A DNA stretch of 21,343 bases from a virus. Both the position numbers and the translations under genes were made by a program. Below, piece by piece: positions 10,819 to 21,300 of the stretch (its first letter is position 1; each line of letters opens with the position of its first letter). Where the stretch lies: the IMG/VR virus record IMGVR_UViG_3300022752_000451, positions 1 through 21,343 of that record. The stretch is one strand, 5' to 3'. Under the pieces are notes generated by a model. The model was given only the letters and a program-made list of their open reading frames with translations. It did no database searches and was not told where the DNA came from.

Positions 10819-13800
10819 TTATCTGCGTGGTGTATGTGAGCGGTGGTGTCGTTGTTGTGTAGGAGTTGCGGGAGCTTGTGGTTGGCCTTGAGGGATAGCT
10901 GCGATTGTTTGCGCAGCTGTGTCGAGTTGGCTTATAAGGTTTCTGTAACGACCAAATGCATCAACTGCTGTGAACTTAATGGTTGTTTCAAAGCTTCCTG
11001 CTTCGATTTTATGTTGCAAACCAGTGATGTAATACATGTTGTCAATAGAAGTGTTGGTATTGTAATCGACAAATATTTCTTGACCGTATCGTAGGATTGG
11101 ACAACCTAAACTTGTCATGTTTAGTTCAACAGGATAAACGCTTAATGGAACACCGCCCGGTTGTTGACCGTTGGGCTGAACTGGCGAAGCGTTAAGCGAA
11201 CGTTGAATGTTGATTGTGTTTAATGCAGGGTCGCTTTGAGAGCCAAGAGTTGCAGTTTTGATTGTTGTGGCCATGGCTCCATAGATGATATGAGGCATAC
11301 CTTTCATGATATATTCTTTGAGTTGTTGTGGCCCACCAGAGAACCTATATTGACCTGAAGCTTCAGATTGTTGTCCTTCGGCAGAGTTTATAGGAGCAAT
11401 CAAACCAAGTCGTCGCACATCTTCCACAACAGCATTATGTAGCTGTCTCCAGTTTTGTCGCAACTCATTTCGTACATTTGTTCTTTGTTCTTCAGTGCGT
11501 GCGTTTGCGTTTTGAACCGCTAAATCTTCATTTGCTGTTCTTTGCGCAGGATCGCCGGGATAAGCACTTAAAGTACCAAGAACGTTTTCTGTTGCAAGAT
11601 TTAGCAACTCACGATATGGATTGTTTGGTGAACATGCTTTATCAAACACATGGATCTTGAGAACGGTTTGACTGTTGCCGGTTGTTGCATCAGCTTCAGT
11701 TGAAGGTGTTGCTTCTATCTCAAATGTAACTTGCGGAGGCACAAAATCGGGATGCTCACCGATGTTTTGTGTACGCATTCTTGTTTCCATGTCTCTTTCA
11801 AAGCTTCGTTCGTTTTTTGCTTCAACTTGTTGCTCTTCGTTAATTTTATATAAATCTGCTATGCCGTAAGCTGGATTTATTACATCGTCCACGATTCTTG
11901 AAGCCACGAAGCTCAAAAACTCATTAACACTTAAGTTTACAGTTCTGCTTACACTTTCCATACGCATTCTTCCGTATTCACGGGTGAAATAATCTGTTTG
12001 CACAGGAAACTGCGAAATGTTGCAATAACTCATCCAACTTGCCTTGTTGTTAAAGTTGTAAAAGTACATTTGCACTTCTTTAAACTTTGGTGTGTTATCT
12101 GAGTTTTTTAGCGCAGCCAAAGGTTTGGCAACAAAAGCTGTTAACAACGTTCCAAGAGAAACAACTTTGGCCCCGCTAAATGGTGGTAAACGTTGACCTG
12201 CTGGCAAAGCACTTGCACTATTATTGCCTGTTGATGGAAGTTGTTGTCTTGGAGTTGCTTCTCTGTTTTGGGTAGGCTGTGGTCGATCACGAGCTAAACT
12301 GTCTTTGATATTATTCCAAACAGGCATAGTTCTCAAAAACGAATCATTGTAAAAACGATCTTTGTTTGTTTTGTCCGGGCCATTGTTGAGACTGTTTAGT
12401 ATGGTTCGTATTTCCAAGTTAAGTGTTTGAGATACAGCAGTTAGTCTACTACGTTCGCCGGGAGCAGTGCTGTTTTCATTAACAGAACCTACAAGATTTT
12501 GAATAGCAGTCTTAAGTTGTTCTGCTGCTGGGCGCAAAGCGTCTGTTTTAGCTCGTTCATCCAAGGTTGCACTTAAACGACTTAGTTCTCGGATAACATC
12601 TCTTGACAATATCAAGTTGTTAGTGGCGTCACCGGCAGCACTCAAACCTTGAATGCCACGGATTTCTCTTCTGTGCGTAGAGCTGTCAGAGGATTGCGCT
12701 TGGTTCGGAAAAACTATTCCACTCAATCTGTTAATGGTTTCAGACAAACGTTCGATTTGTCTTATTTGAGTTTGAATACGGCTAGCGGCAGTTTCTCCAA
12801 CAATCGAAAGTTCAGTACTTTCAGCGGTGCCTCTACCAATCAAGTTCAAAGTAATGTATACTTGGCCAACTTCATCAAAGTTAAAGTTGCTTGTGACGAT
12901 AGTAAAGTGCTCAACAGAACGTGTTAGATTTAAAAGATCAGCATATGGATTTTGATCTCTTGCAAGATCTGGATGCAACCATCCATATTCTACTTCAAGA
13001 AACGTTTCACCGAATCTATCTGGTTTAACAAAGTCAGCAAACTCTGACATACGTGAGCGATCATGCAAAACTATTTCTAATGTTGCTGTACGTGTTCCTT
13101 GCAAACCATATGCACTCTTAACGTCAACGCTAAATGATTTAATCGAAGCTAATGGACGAAAAGGATCAATGATTGGTGCCAAATAGTTGTTGACTTGTTT
13201 ATAACCTTCAATGTTTTGCAACGACTGAGGCATTCGAAACAACTCAAGTCCTGTCACTGTATAAGTGTTAAAATCAACAACAGACGTTCTGTTGCCATTA
13301 ACAGAGCCTGTTGGGATTTGATTTGATTTTGCAAAGGCGTGCAAAGCTACATTGCTTTGTGTTTGTTCCCCTATGTCTCTTGCACCTTCAACAAACTTTT
13401 GCAACGTAATAGCACTTAGTTTGTTATCTACAAGTGTTTGCCTTGTGGAAAAAAACTTAACGTTCAAAACAGGTGTTGCTCTTGTTAACTCTAAAGTTGG
13501 AATGCCATTAAAAAACACGGATAATAGTTCAGCATTCTTTTCTCCCGGCATAAGCAACGGGTGATCCATGCGTACAACAGCAATACGTCGTTTTATATCA
13601 GAAACAAATTCTTGACTAACATTTTCTGTATCAAGGATAGGAACAGCAAAATCTAAATCTTTTAAGCAAATCTGGTTTTGCTCTAAAACAGAGTTGTCTT
13701 GTGCCGCTTCACAATAATGAATCTTGATGCAACGACTAATGTTAGCGATTTGTCGTTGCTGATCGGCTGTTGGAGTTTTTGTTACCAAATCATTTAAGCT

Positions 13801-14205
13801 TTTTCTTATTGCCTCTTTGTCATTTGTTAATATGGTTTTGGCAACAGTACTATCACCTTCCATCAGTATTTCAAATATAGGAACAAGTGCAGGATCAGCC
13901 CTTACATTTAAATCTCCTATAGCTGCTTGAACATCTGCGGCGTTTGTTGGTGTTCGACCATTTCTTGTTGAAGTAGTATCTGGCGTTGTACGGCTTCGAC
14001 CACCGGGAGGTGGTGGTGGGCGGCGGTCAGCTTGGCCTATCGCTTGCTGCAAAGAAAGAGCTGTTGCTATGTCTCTGCTGTTGATAAAGCCATAATATCT
14101 ACGAAAAAACGTTTTTAGTTGAGTTAGTCGGGCATTCTTTTGAGCACGAAGAGCAGACGGATTAAGAATCAAGTTTTCTGTATCAAGGTATAGCATGTTT
14201 TTCAC
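10819..14205 (-). CDS. Large baseplate-hub-like protein
   Basis: A 1128-residue protein. The C-terminal region (about 1025-1090: SLGCPILRYGQEIFVDY, MYYITGLQHKIEAGSFETTIKFTAVDAFGRY) has the pattern of gp27/gpD-type hub domains, in which a strand pair ending H.i..G.f.T.i.F precedes a short Tyr-containing tail. Residues 350-460 (SIKSFSVDVKSAYG, TATLEIVLHD, FLEVEYGWLHPD, VYITLNLIGRG) form another beta-rich, hub-like module. Pro/Gly/Arg-rich linkers occur at 61-90 and 640-675, and helical, Gln/Asn-rich sequence at 470-610. The end is His/Arg/Pro-rich. The protein is several times longer than T4 gp27 (391 aa), so it may combine hub and wedge functions. Start GTG at 14205 or ATG at 14196; neither has a clear ribosome binding site. 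Confidence 0.6.
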   Translation of the reverse strand: MKNMLYLDTENLILNPSALRAQKNARLTQLKTFFRRYYGFINSRDIATALSLQQAIGQADRRPPPPPGGRSRTTPDTTSTRNGRTPTNAADVQAAIGDLNVRADPALVPIFEILMEGDSTVAKTILTNDKEAIRKSLNDLVTKTPTADQQRQIANISRCIKIHYCEAAQDNSVLEQNQICLKDLDFAVPILDTENVSQEFVSDIKRRIAVVRMDHPLLMPGEKNAELLSVFFNGIPTLELTRATPVLNVKFFSTRQTLVDNKLSAITLQKFVEGARDIGEQTQSNVALHAFAKSNQIPTGSVNGNRTSVVDFNTYTVTGLELFRMPQSLQNIEGYKQVNNYLAPIIDPFRPLASIKSFSVDVKSAYGLQGTRTATLEIVLHDRSRMSEFADFVKPDRFGETFLEVEYGWLHPDLARDQNPYADLLNLTRSVEHFTIVTSNFNFDEVGQVYITLNLIGRGTAESTELSIVGETAASRIQTQIRQIERLSETINRLSGIVFPNQAQSSDSSTHRREIRGIQGLSAAGDATNNLILSRDVIRELSRLSATLDERAKTDALRPAAEQLKTAIQNLVGSVNENSTAPGERSRLTAVSQTLNLEIRTILNSLNNGPDKTNKDRFYNDSFLRTMPVWNNIKDSLARDRPQPTQNREATPRQQLPSTGNNSASALPAGQRLPPFSGAKVVSLGTLLTAFVAKPLAALKNSDNTPKFKEVQMYFYNFNNKASWMSYCNISQFPVQTDYFTREYGRMRMESVSRTVNLSVNEFLSFVASRIVDDVINPAYGIADLYKINEEQQVEAKNERSFERDMETRMRTQNIGEHPDFVPPQVTFEIEATPSTEADATTGNSQTVLKIHVFDKACSPNNPYRELLNLATENVLGTLSAYPGDPAQRTANEDLAVQNANARTEEQRTNVRNELRQNWRQLHNAVVEDVRRLGLIAPINSAEGQQSEASGQYRFSGGPQQLKEYIMKGMPHIIYGAMATTIKTATLGSQSDPALNTINIQRSLNASPVQPNGQQPGGVPLSVYPVELNMTSLGCPILRYGQEIFVDYNTNTSIDNMYYITGLQHKIEAGSFETTIKFTAVDAFGRYRNLISQLDTAAQTIAAIPQGQPQAPATPTQQRHHRSHTPRR

Positions 14206-14226
14206 ATATGAGAGGGCAGGTTTTTC

Positions 14227-14520
14227 TCAGCCTAAGAACTGAAGTGCTTGCTGTAGGTCTGGAATCACGATTCTTGTGTTTGGAGGCACCTGTAAACTCC
14301 AGCCAATGTTACTTGCGGCTGCAATGAGCCAATAGTATTTGCCATCACCGTAATATTGACCGGCCAACACATCAAGACGTATAACCTCTTTCAAAAATAT
14401 CACGTTGACCGCAATTTGACCGTTCGCTATAGCTGAACGAATGTTAGCAACTGTTTCGCTTGTGCCATACTGAAAGTTAAAGTTTAGTTTTGGTGTTAAA
14501 ACGTATCTACTTGTTGCCAT
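14227..14520 (-). CDS. LysM/gpX-like tail protein
   Basis: A 97-residue protein. Residues 48-90 contain RLDVLAGQYYGDGKYYWLIAAAS and VPPNTRIVIP, the pattern of the LysM-like domain in P2 gpX-type tail proteins, where a short repeat follows D.la...yGd..ywW.Ia.aN and ends with a P.g..l.iP strand. T4 gp53 has a related segment. Such proteins join the tail tube or hub to the baseplate wedges. It lies between two very large tail genes, separated by 7 and 21 bases, which supports a baseplate role. AAGGA lies about 11 bases before the ATG. Confidence 0.7.
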   Translation of the reverse strand: MATSRYVLTPKLNFNFQYGTSETVANIRSAIANGQIAVNVIFLKEVIRLDVLAGQYYGDGKYYWLIAAASNIGWSLQVPPNTRIVIPDLQQALQFLG

Positions 14521-14527
14521 AACTCAC

Positions 14528-17500
14528 TCAATCCTTGCGATCATAATACAAAGGTATACTCTTATCAACTGAAAAATAATCGTTTGCGTCTATTGTGCCA
14601 ACGTCACCCTGCGGGCCGGGGGTGGGTGATGGTGAGGTTGGCAGTGCGTTTGTTGATTGATCTGATCCAGCTATACCGTTGTTAACAAAGTAGTTTGAAG
14701 TATTTCCAACGGGCCAGATTGGTGCCATCATGATGCCGTTTGCATCAAGACCCGGAGTAATGTCGTGAATCACAGCCATTTGTAGCTGTACAGTGACAAA
14801 CATAGGTGCTCTTAAGAGATTGCTAGCATCGATGCCCCAGTTACCCTTAGCTTCGCTATAATCCACCTTAAAGCTTGTTATAACCCCAGCAAGACCTTTA
14901 CCTCCAGAAGAGTTAAAAGCTTTCATTATAGGGTTTTGTGTTGGACTATAAAAATCCGATGGGGTTAGTAGCGGCGCAGCTTGCGATGGAGTAGGTGGGG
15001 GTGCAGCTGCTGCGTCTTCGCTGGCTGCTTGTTGGTAGTACAGTTGAATAGTTGAACGCTTATCCCATATTTCGCTTCTAAAATGCTCGATTTTTATTTC
15101 AACTTCGGGAGCGGGCGCATTGTTTCTGCCAGTAATCGTACTTCCCCCGGTTTGTAACGTTTGAATATTTACAGTTTGGTTTTCTGTCACTCCAACTGTA
15201 ACATCATCGATGAATTTTTCTGGTTTGACATATACGCTGCCGAGGTGCCGCCCGGTGCCATTCCTTGTAACTTTTGCAATGATTCTACTGTTGTTGTTTC
15301 CGCTAATAGCTTGTCCGCCGATTTTAAAATGTCCTAAGTTTGGAAAATGTCTAACGTTGAAAACTAATGTATCGGCTGGGGTGAATACTTCGCTTGCAGC
15401 AACCGTAGGCACGTTGCTAACTGGCTGACGCCTACGATGCCGTGATCTGCTCGCTACTGCACTGGTGCCATCGTTGGGAGCTGCGCCAATAGTACGCTCA
15501 AGCATTTTATTCGCTCTGTTTCTCCTAGCTTGGCCGGGAGTTGGTTGCGTAGGTTGCGCTGGGTTGGCAGGCGCTGTTGAAGCCACAGGTGGTGGTGTGT
15601 ACCTTGCGTCTACATTATAATCTGTTAACGTTGTTGCTCCAAACAATCTTGCAACAGCCATCTTACTATAGTTGGTTTTGTATAGATCTCCAAGACGCAA
15701 ACGTATTACAGGTGTTGCGCCGGGAATTTGAGAAAATGGTTGAATAAACTTGATGTTATCAACAGTAACTTTTCTGCCTTGTGTCCATTGTGGATAAATC
15801 ATCATAGCAAGACGATTTACCTTGTACCACATAATGTCATGGTCTTCTGGATTCATTGCAACCATTTTAAAGTTCACAGAAACGTTTCTTGTTGTGCCTT
15901 TATAAATCTGAACTTTATCCATGCGGCCATAACCGTCTTGAGCAGAATATTCAACGCTGAAATCTTCGCTGGCTTCTTCAAGAAACGCATGAAACGAAAG
16001 GATTTCGTTTGTTCTCAAATCGTGAATGTAAAAAGGCATGAAATCTGCTTCTAAGATCGATTCAGTGTATTTAACAACTTCGGGATCTAATCTTCCAGAC
16101 TTTACAGCCGAAGCTCCTTCTGGCTCCGTTAACGTTGTGATTTGGGAGTTTTCGTAGTTTAATGGAGCACCAACCTGCATGTTCATTTCATCCCAGTGAG
16201 ATGAAAAACCATTGGCATATTTGCCTATACCAACGTTACTAAAAGAAGATAAAGAACCATGTAAAGGCAAACCCAACATACCGGCTGTTTTGTTACTCCA
16301 TGCCAAACCAGTTTGATTGCTCAATCGAGACTTGGAAATGTAGTTAGGACGAATGTCTGGTAAACTATCAACGTATGATGTATTGCTTCCTGTTACTGAC
16401 AATGAGCTATTGATGGTGCCAGCATTGATGTTTGCCGCAGCTTTTGCTCTTATATCAAACTCAAACTTAACTTTGTCGCCCATTCCCATCAAAACATTGA
16501 TAAAACGAACGATTTTCAAGTCACGGATTTTACGTATCAAGTTACCAATGCCGGTGACCGAAGCTAAACCTGTTAAGTCTAGAGCTGTATCTTCAACCAA
16601 ACTAATACCACTTCTTAAGATCTCACGAAGAATAACGTTTAATCTACCGCTTTCGGTAAGAACTCTTAAAGAAGTATTTGCAAGCTGCTGTCCGGCTGTA
16701 ATGCCAGTTCCTTCATTTCCTGATGTTGTACCAAAGCCAGAAAAACTAAAACCAAAAAACTCTTGAATGCCAGCGTTTAAACATTCTTCGGTTCTGTGAC
16801 GGGTGTAAGAGAATATGCCGTTGGTACCAAGAAACTGAGAAGCGATATCTCCAATATCTACTTGACTTAATGGATAAACACCAGAGTTTTGCAAAACAGA
16901 AGCACCAAGCAAACGTTTCTTTTCGTTGTTTCCCAAGTCTGCAAAAGAAGATGCTCGTCCTTGCGCATCGGCATCACCTATTAAGTTGAATGCATTGATT
17001 AATGCTGTAAGGCCGCTCAACAACAAAACATAAGCTAAAATCATTGCAACGCACAAAGCGATTTGACCTAAAGATATCAAACTATCAAACTGAGAATATA
17101 CGTTGTATTGGTTACCATATGATTGTACGTCATCGGTGTTGTCGATAAAGTTTGAGTTGTTTGGTTTTTCTGCCCCAGTAAGCTTTTTGATTTGAAATGC
17201 TGGAGTGAATCTACCAAGACTTACACGCTTTCCGATTCTTTGCTCGGACGGAATGGCCATTCTAGCTTGGGCTTCAGCAATATCACCAGCATCGTTGGAA
17301 CGTATAGTAAAATCCAAGCCAGCACGACCTTGCACAGCTTCAAACATAATGTTTAAGCCAATGTTTTTCATTTGCTCGATTGTCATTGGCGGTGCGGACG
17401 TTGCTGTATCTGGTTGGCTGCGAACGTAACTTCCCGATACGTAGTTAACTCCATTGCTCAAATTGCTAGCGTTCTTGTAAAAGTAAGAACCAAGCGTTAT

Positions 17501-18103
17501 TCTGTTGTCGTTTTTGTTTTGAGTTGCATCTGGGGTAACAAATTGGTTGTTTGGTTCAGAGTTGTGACCTCTAGAGCTCAACAAAATTCTGTTAATGTTT
17601 GCTTCGTGAAGCTTTGCATTTTCTTGATTGATATCTTTTTGGTATACGTTTATTGAAAAATTGCGCAAACCTGTGCCATTGTCTGCTTTATAGTGTACGC
17701 CCAACATATCAGGTGTGCTTATTATTGGATCGTTGGTATATGAGGGAGTTGGAACAGAGTTAAATTCTACTTTGGCATTCGCAATTTTATCGATATAATT
17801 TGGTTGAGTTGTATTGATAGGAATATCATTAACTTGAGAACGATTAACAACATATTCTGTAAATTGATTAAGAACTGGTTGAGCTATATCGATTTCATCA
17901 TCTATTGTTGGAGCAACAGGAGCATCGCCTTTGTTTTGATAATAGATCGTTAAACGACGAGAAAGCACCGGTATTGGAGATGGAGCAAGCGGTGCTTGCT
18001 CTGCATTTGTTTGTGGGCCGGGACGTTGTATTATGTTTCCTGTTGATTGCTCGGGAACAGGAGCAGACAACAACTCTGAGGGTGGTGGAACAATAGGCGG
18101 CAT
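14528..18103 (-). CDS. Large tail/baseplate structural protein
   Basis: A 1191-residue protein. The N-terminus is Pro-rich (1-45) and residues 180-340 are Asn/Ser-rich. A strongly hydrophobic stretch at about 342-375 (LISLGQIALCVAMILAYVLL) is long enough to cross a membrane. Residues 685-830 (ADFMPFYIHDLRTNEILSFHAFL, then VSVNFKMVAMN, VNRLAMMIYPQWTQG) and 1070-1115 (GVITSFKVDYSEAKGNWGID, RAPMFVTVQLQMAVIHDITPG) look like the beta-rich tail-tube or LysM-linker folds of myovirus tube-initiator and baseplate proteins. The two blocks are joined by Pro/Ala/Arg linkers (834-900, 1028-1048). AAGG precedes the ATG by about 7 bases. Position next to the LysM-like and hub-like genes supports a tail role; the exact counterpart is not identified. 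Confidence 0.6.
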   Translation of the reverse strand: MPPIVPPPSELLSAPVPEQSTGNIIQRPGPQTNAEQAPLAPSPIPVLSRRLTIYYQNKGDAPVAPTIDDEIDIAQPVLNQFTEYVVNRSQVNDIPINTTQPNYIDKIANAKVEFNSVPTPSYTNDPIISTPDMLGVHYKADNGTGLRNFSINVYQKDINQENAKLHEANINRILLSSRGHNSEPNNQFVTPDATQNKNDNRITLGSYFYKNASNLSNGVNYVSGSYVRSQPDTATSAPPMTIEQMKNIGLNIMFEAVQGRAGLDFTIRSNDAGDIAEAQARMAIPSEQRIGKRVSLGRFTPAFQIKKLTGAEKPNNSNFIDNTDDVQSYGNQYNVYSQFDSLISLGQIALCVAMILAYVLLLSGLTALINAFNLIGDADAQGRASSFADLGNNEKKRLLGASVLQNSGVYPLSQVDIGDIASQFLGTNGIFSYTRHRTEECLNAGIQEFFGFSFSGFGTTSGNEGTGITAGQQLANTSLRVLTESGRLNVILREILRSGISLVEDTALDLTGLASVTGIGNLIRKIRDLKIVRFINVLMGMGDKVKFEFDIRAKAAANINAGTINSSLSVTGSNTSYVDSLPDIRPNYISKSRLSNQTGLAWSNKTAGMLGLPLHGSLSSFSNVGIGKYANGFSSHWDEMNMQVGAPLNYENSQITTLTEPEGASAVKSGRLDPEVVKYTESILEADFMPFYIHDLRTNEILSFHAFLEEASEDFSVEYSAQDGYGRMDKVQIYKGTTRNVSVNFKMVAMNPEDHDIMWYKVNRLAMMIYPQWTQGRKVTVDNIKFIQPFSQIPGATPVIRLRLGDLYKTNYSKMAVARLFGATTLTDYNVDARYTPPPVASTAPANPAQPTQPTPGQARRNRANKMLERTIGAAPNDGTSAVASRSRHRRRQPVSNVPTVAASEVFTPADTLVFNVRHFPNLGHFKIGGQAISGNNNSRIIAKVTRNGTGRHLGSVYVKPEKFIDDVTVGVTENQTVNIQTLQTGGSTITGRNNAPAPEVEIKIEHFRSEIWDKRSTIQLYYQQAASEDAAAAPPPTPSQAAPLLTPSDFYSPTQNPIMKAFNSSGGKGLAGVITSFKVDYSEAKGNWGIDASNLLRAPMFVTVQLQMAVIHDITPGLDANGIMMAPIWPVGNTSNYFVNNGIAGSDQSTNALPTSPSPTPGPQGDVGTIDANDYFSVDKSIPLYYDRKD

Positions 18104-18122
18104 GAGTTACCTTGTTAGATAA

Positions 18123-18320
18123 CTATTTAGAACCTTGTTTTTTGGCTATTTCTTCGTATGCTTGCGAAAGACCGTTAAACTTACCTTGAAGCTGATCAAG
18201 CATTCCATGGATAGCCGTAACAGTTTTTTGTCTTTCATTCGCATCTTCAATTTGTTCCAAAAGACTTTTGATTATTTGATTTGACAACACTTGTTCACGA
18301 AGTTCTTTGTTTGATAGCAT
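18123..18320 (-). CDS. Small helical coiled-coil protein in the tail operon
   Basis: A 65-residue, all-helical, charged protein (SLLEQIEDANERQKTVTAIH, then LDQLQGKFNGLSQAYEEIAK), probably a coiled coil. Its ATG (18320) lies one base after the TGA of the tape-measure-like gene, and AGGA is about 10 bases upstream, so it is clearly made together with it. Small helical proteins at this place in tail operons are often assembly chaperones or minor virion parts; which applies here cannot be told. No family was recognised. Confidence 0.65.
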   Translation of the reverse strand: MLSNKELREQVLSNQIIKSLLEQIEDANERQKTVTAIHGMLDQLQGKFNGLSQAYEEIAKKQGSK

Positions 18321-18321
18321 A

Positions 18322-21300
18322 TCAGTTATATCCTGTGTAATTTGGGTTGAAAGCTGTTGTATTGAAAGCTTTTTGATTTGCCGCAGTTTCGGTCCTATAA
18401 GTTGTATCTCGTAGCGAAGCAGCGATTTCTCTGCTGTCTATTGTAACGCTAACGTTGATTTGTGCTTTAACTGCTGCGTTTTGAACTGCTAGGGTTTGTC
18501 TTCCACCAAGAGTTGTACCAAGGTTAGTTAAAGCAACTCGTAATGGACCATCGCCACCAGAAAGGTTACGAAGCTCATTAACGAAATCGTTGTAAGCAGT
18601 AACCATACTTCTCATTGGTGCAATAGCTTGTTCTCTGATCATGGTTGTTATTGACGAGATTCTCACCCCAGACTGATCAGTGCCACTTCCGAAGTGTTCA
18701 GCCAATATCGGCAAAATAGCGTTGCTAGGGCCGAATATTCTATCGATGTTTTCACGAAGCCGTGCTCCGGCACTTGCATCAACCGCAGCGATGTTGCCTA
18801 TTCCTGATGCTGCGCTTGTCAATTCTTGCAAACTATCCCGAACAGAAGTCAACAACGCTCCTTTGCCACGAATGTTTTCTTTTACAACCGATACGTTTCT
18901 AAAAGCTTGTGGATTCATTAGTGGGTTAACGCCGCTACCACCACTTGTAAGACCCGATATAACCTTGTCCACATTCTGAAGAGGAATATCCAAAAATCTG
19001 GCTGCTATAGGGGTTTGAGCACCCGTAGCTACACTATTGATGGAAGCAGTTGCTTCAATAAGAGATTTAACAGCTTCGAAAACGGTTTTTATTGTTTGTG
19101 CTTTTCCAGCGATTCCTCTGGGTGGTGTGAACGCCGCAACAGCTTTCAAAGCATTTTCTGTTGTTTCGCCATAACCGGGGACATTTCCAATCCGAGATTT
19201 GCTAAACAAACCAATCAACAAGTTTAAAGGCGGATTGATTGTATCAAGCACACTACGAACAGAAGTTGTTGTGGTTCCTCCAGTACCAGTTGTTGTTACT
19301 TGCAAAGAACTGGTTATACCAGCAACAACACCAATCAAATCAAAAACGTTTTTTATTGCTTTGACTTTTGAATCTAAACCTTTCACGTTTACGGGCATTG
19401 TTTGCAACGAACTAATCATGTTAGGAATGATCGTTGTAAACATGTTGCTTATTGCAGTGCTTATTGAACTTATTGTTGTTGAGATTAAGTTTGTTCTTTC
19501 TCTGATTTGTGCTGGTGTCAGAGTTGCAGCAGAAACGCTTTGTGAAGCAGTTTGGATAGCGTTCATGATTGGTGGAATGATTCTACCAATCACTTCCATG
19601 ATTGAAGCTATAGCTTGAATGCCTTTGATTTTGTTTTCATCAACAGTCATTGTTGCGATAGTATCAATTATTCCTTTTATACCTTTGTTCTCTGGATGTG
19701 CTGGGTCACCGTTGATTAGTTGTTGTACTTGTTTTGTTATGCTGCTCAAGTAGGTGCCCAACGCACTCATATCAACCTTTTCATCGGTGAACGTTCCGTC
19801 TACGTCTCTGAACGCTCTGATTTGATCTGGTGATAGCGTAAATACTTTCGCTAGCTCTGTAACACTTTTAAGGATGTTACCAATAGCTTCAGCACCTTTG
19901 AGTTTTTCTGGTGTTATTGCACTGTTACTTATAAGCGTACCAATGCTGGAAATCACAGAAGTTAACATTCTGCTCATAGAACCAACGATGTTCGTTATCA
20001 GAATCTGTATGTCAAGCAAAACTGAACTAATCTGGCCTTCAGTGTCAAGTTCATCAACCAAACCTGTGACCGCTCTGATCATTTCTGGTAAGGTCTTTGT
20101 TAAATCAACAATCGCTGGTACAAATGCTCCCAACAACACGGCACCTGCTTTAACCGCTTCTGTTTGAGCAGGACTTAGATTTTTAAAGCTTTCTGTGATT
20201 GTGGGAACAATACCTTGTTCTCCAAATATGGTTTTTAAAAATTCCTCCAAAGGTTGTTTGATTTTCATGAAGTTGTTTTGCGAAGAACCAAGGTCGCCAC
20301 CCAATAATGCACCAACCACACTACTTGTTCCAGTAGTTTCAGAAACAAAGTTAGCCAACGGACGCAACAGTCCAACTATTCCTTGTGCTATTGTTGTAAA
20401 AACTCCGGCCTTGGCTTTAAGTGTTTCTGGGTCGCCTTGAATGTTCGCAATAGAGGTTATGAGAGTTGTTGCCATTTCTTTAACTGTGGTAAGCAAACTT
20501 TCTATCTTGCTTGGGGCGCTTGACCAAACGCTGAAATCGATACCGATTATCGCACCAAGAACGCTTCTACCACTAGCTCCCATTAGCTCTGCGACCGCAC
20601 CGGCAATGTTTTTGATCAAGTCACTGATCGCTCCTATGATTGCGGACAAGGCTTTGGCTTTGTTTTCGTCAATGTTGATGGTAGACATGTCTCTTATTAT
20701 TTTTTCTGACATTTTTGCCAGAGCATACACAAACACCCCAGTTGCAACGATTCCTAATACTGCAAGTGGAGCTTTGGTTGCAATAATAAAAGCTATCCCT
20801 GCTAGTAGAGCAGTCAACACTCCTACCTTTGCAAACATATCAACCATTGAATCCATTATTGAGAAAGTTTTTTCTGCATCACTTTCTTTTATCGAACCTA
20901 GATGACCAATAGTTCGGATTGCGGTTTTTGTAACTCCATCAATAACTTCATCAACAGCAACAAGGCCAGCCAACGCAACACCAAAAGTAGCTATAACTGC
21001 CGCTCCAACAACCGATAACTCAAGAACTAAAAGGCCGACAGCCATGAAAATAGCTGTCATTCCACCGATAGCAGCTAAAGTCACTAACACTTCATCTATT
21101 TTGAAATCTTTGAAAGTTTTAATAGCCGTATACGCCGCCATACCAATGACGACCAAGGCAGCAGCAGCTGCAACCATGCCGATCATAATCTGTTGGGAGT
21201 TTATTTGAACACCAGTGCCAACAACGGCAAGTGTCGCAAACAAAGCAGCCATTCCAGCAAACAAAACAGTAAATGCGGTCATGACCAATATAGTGACTGC

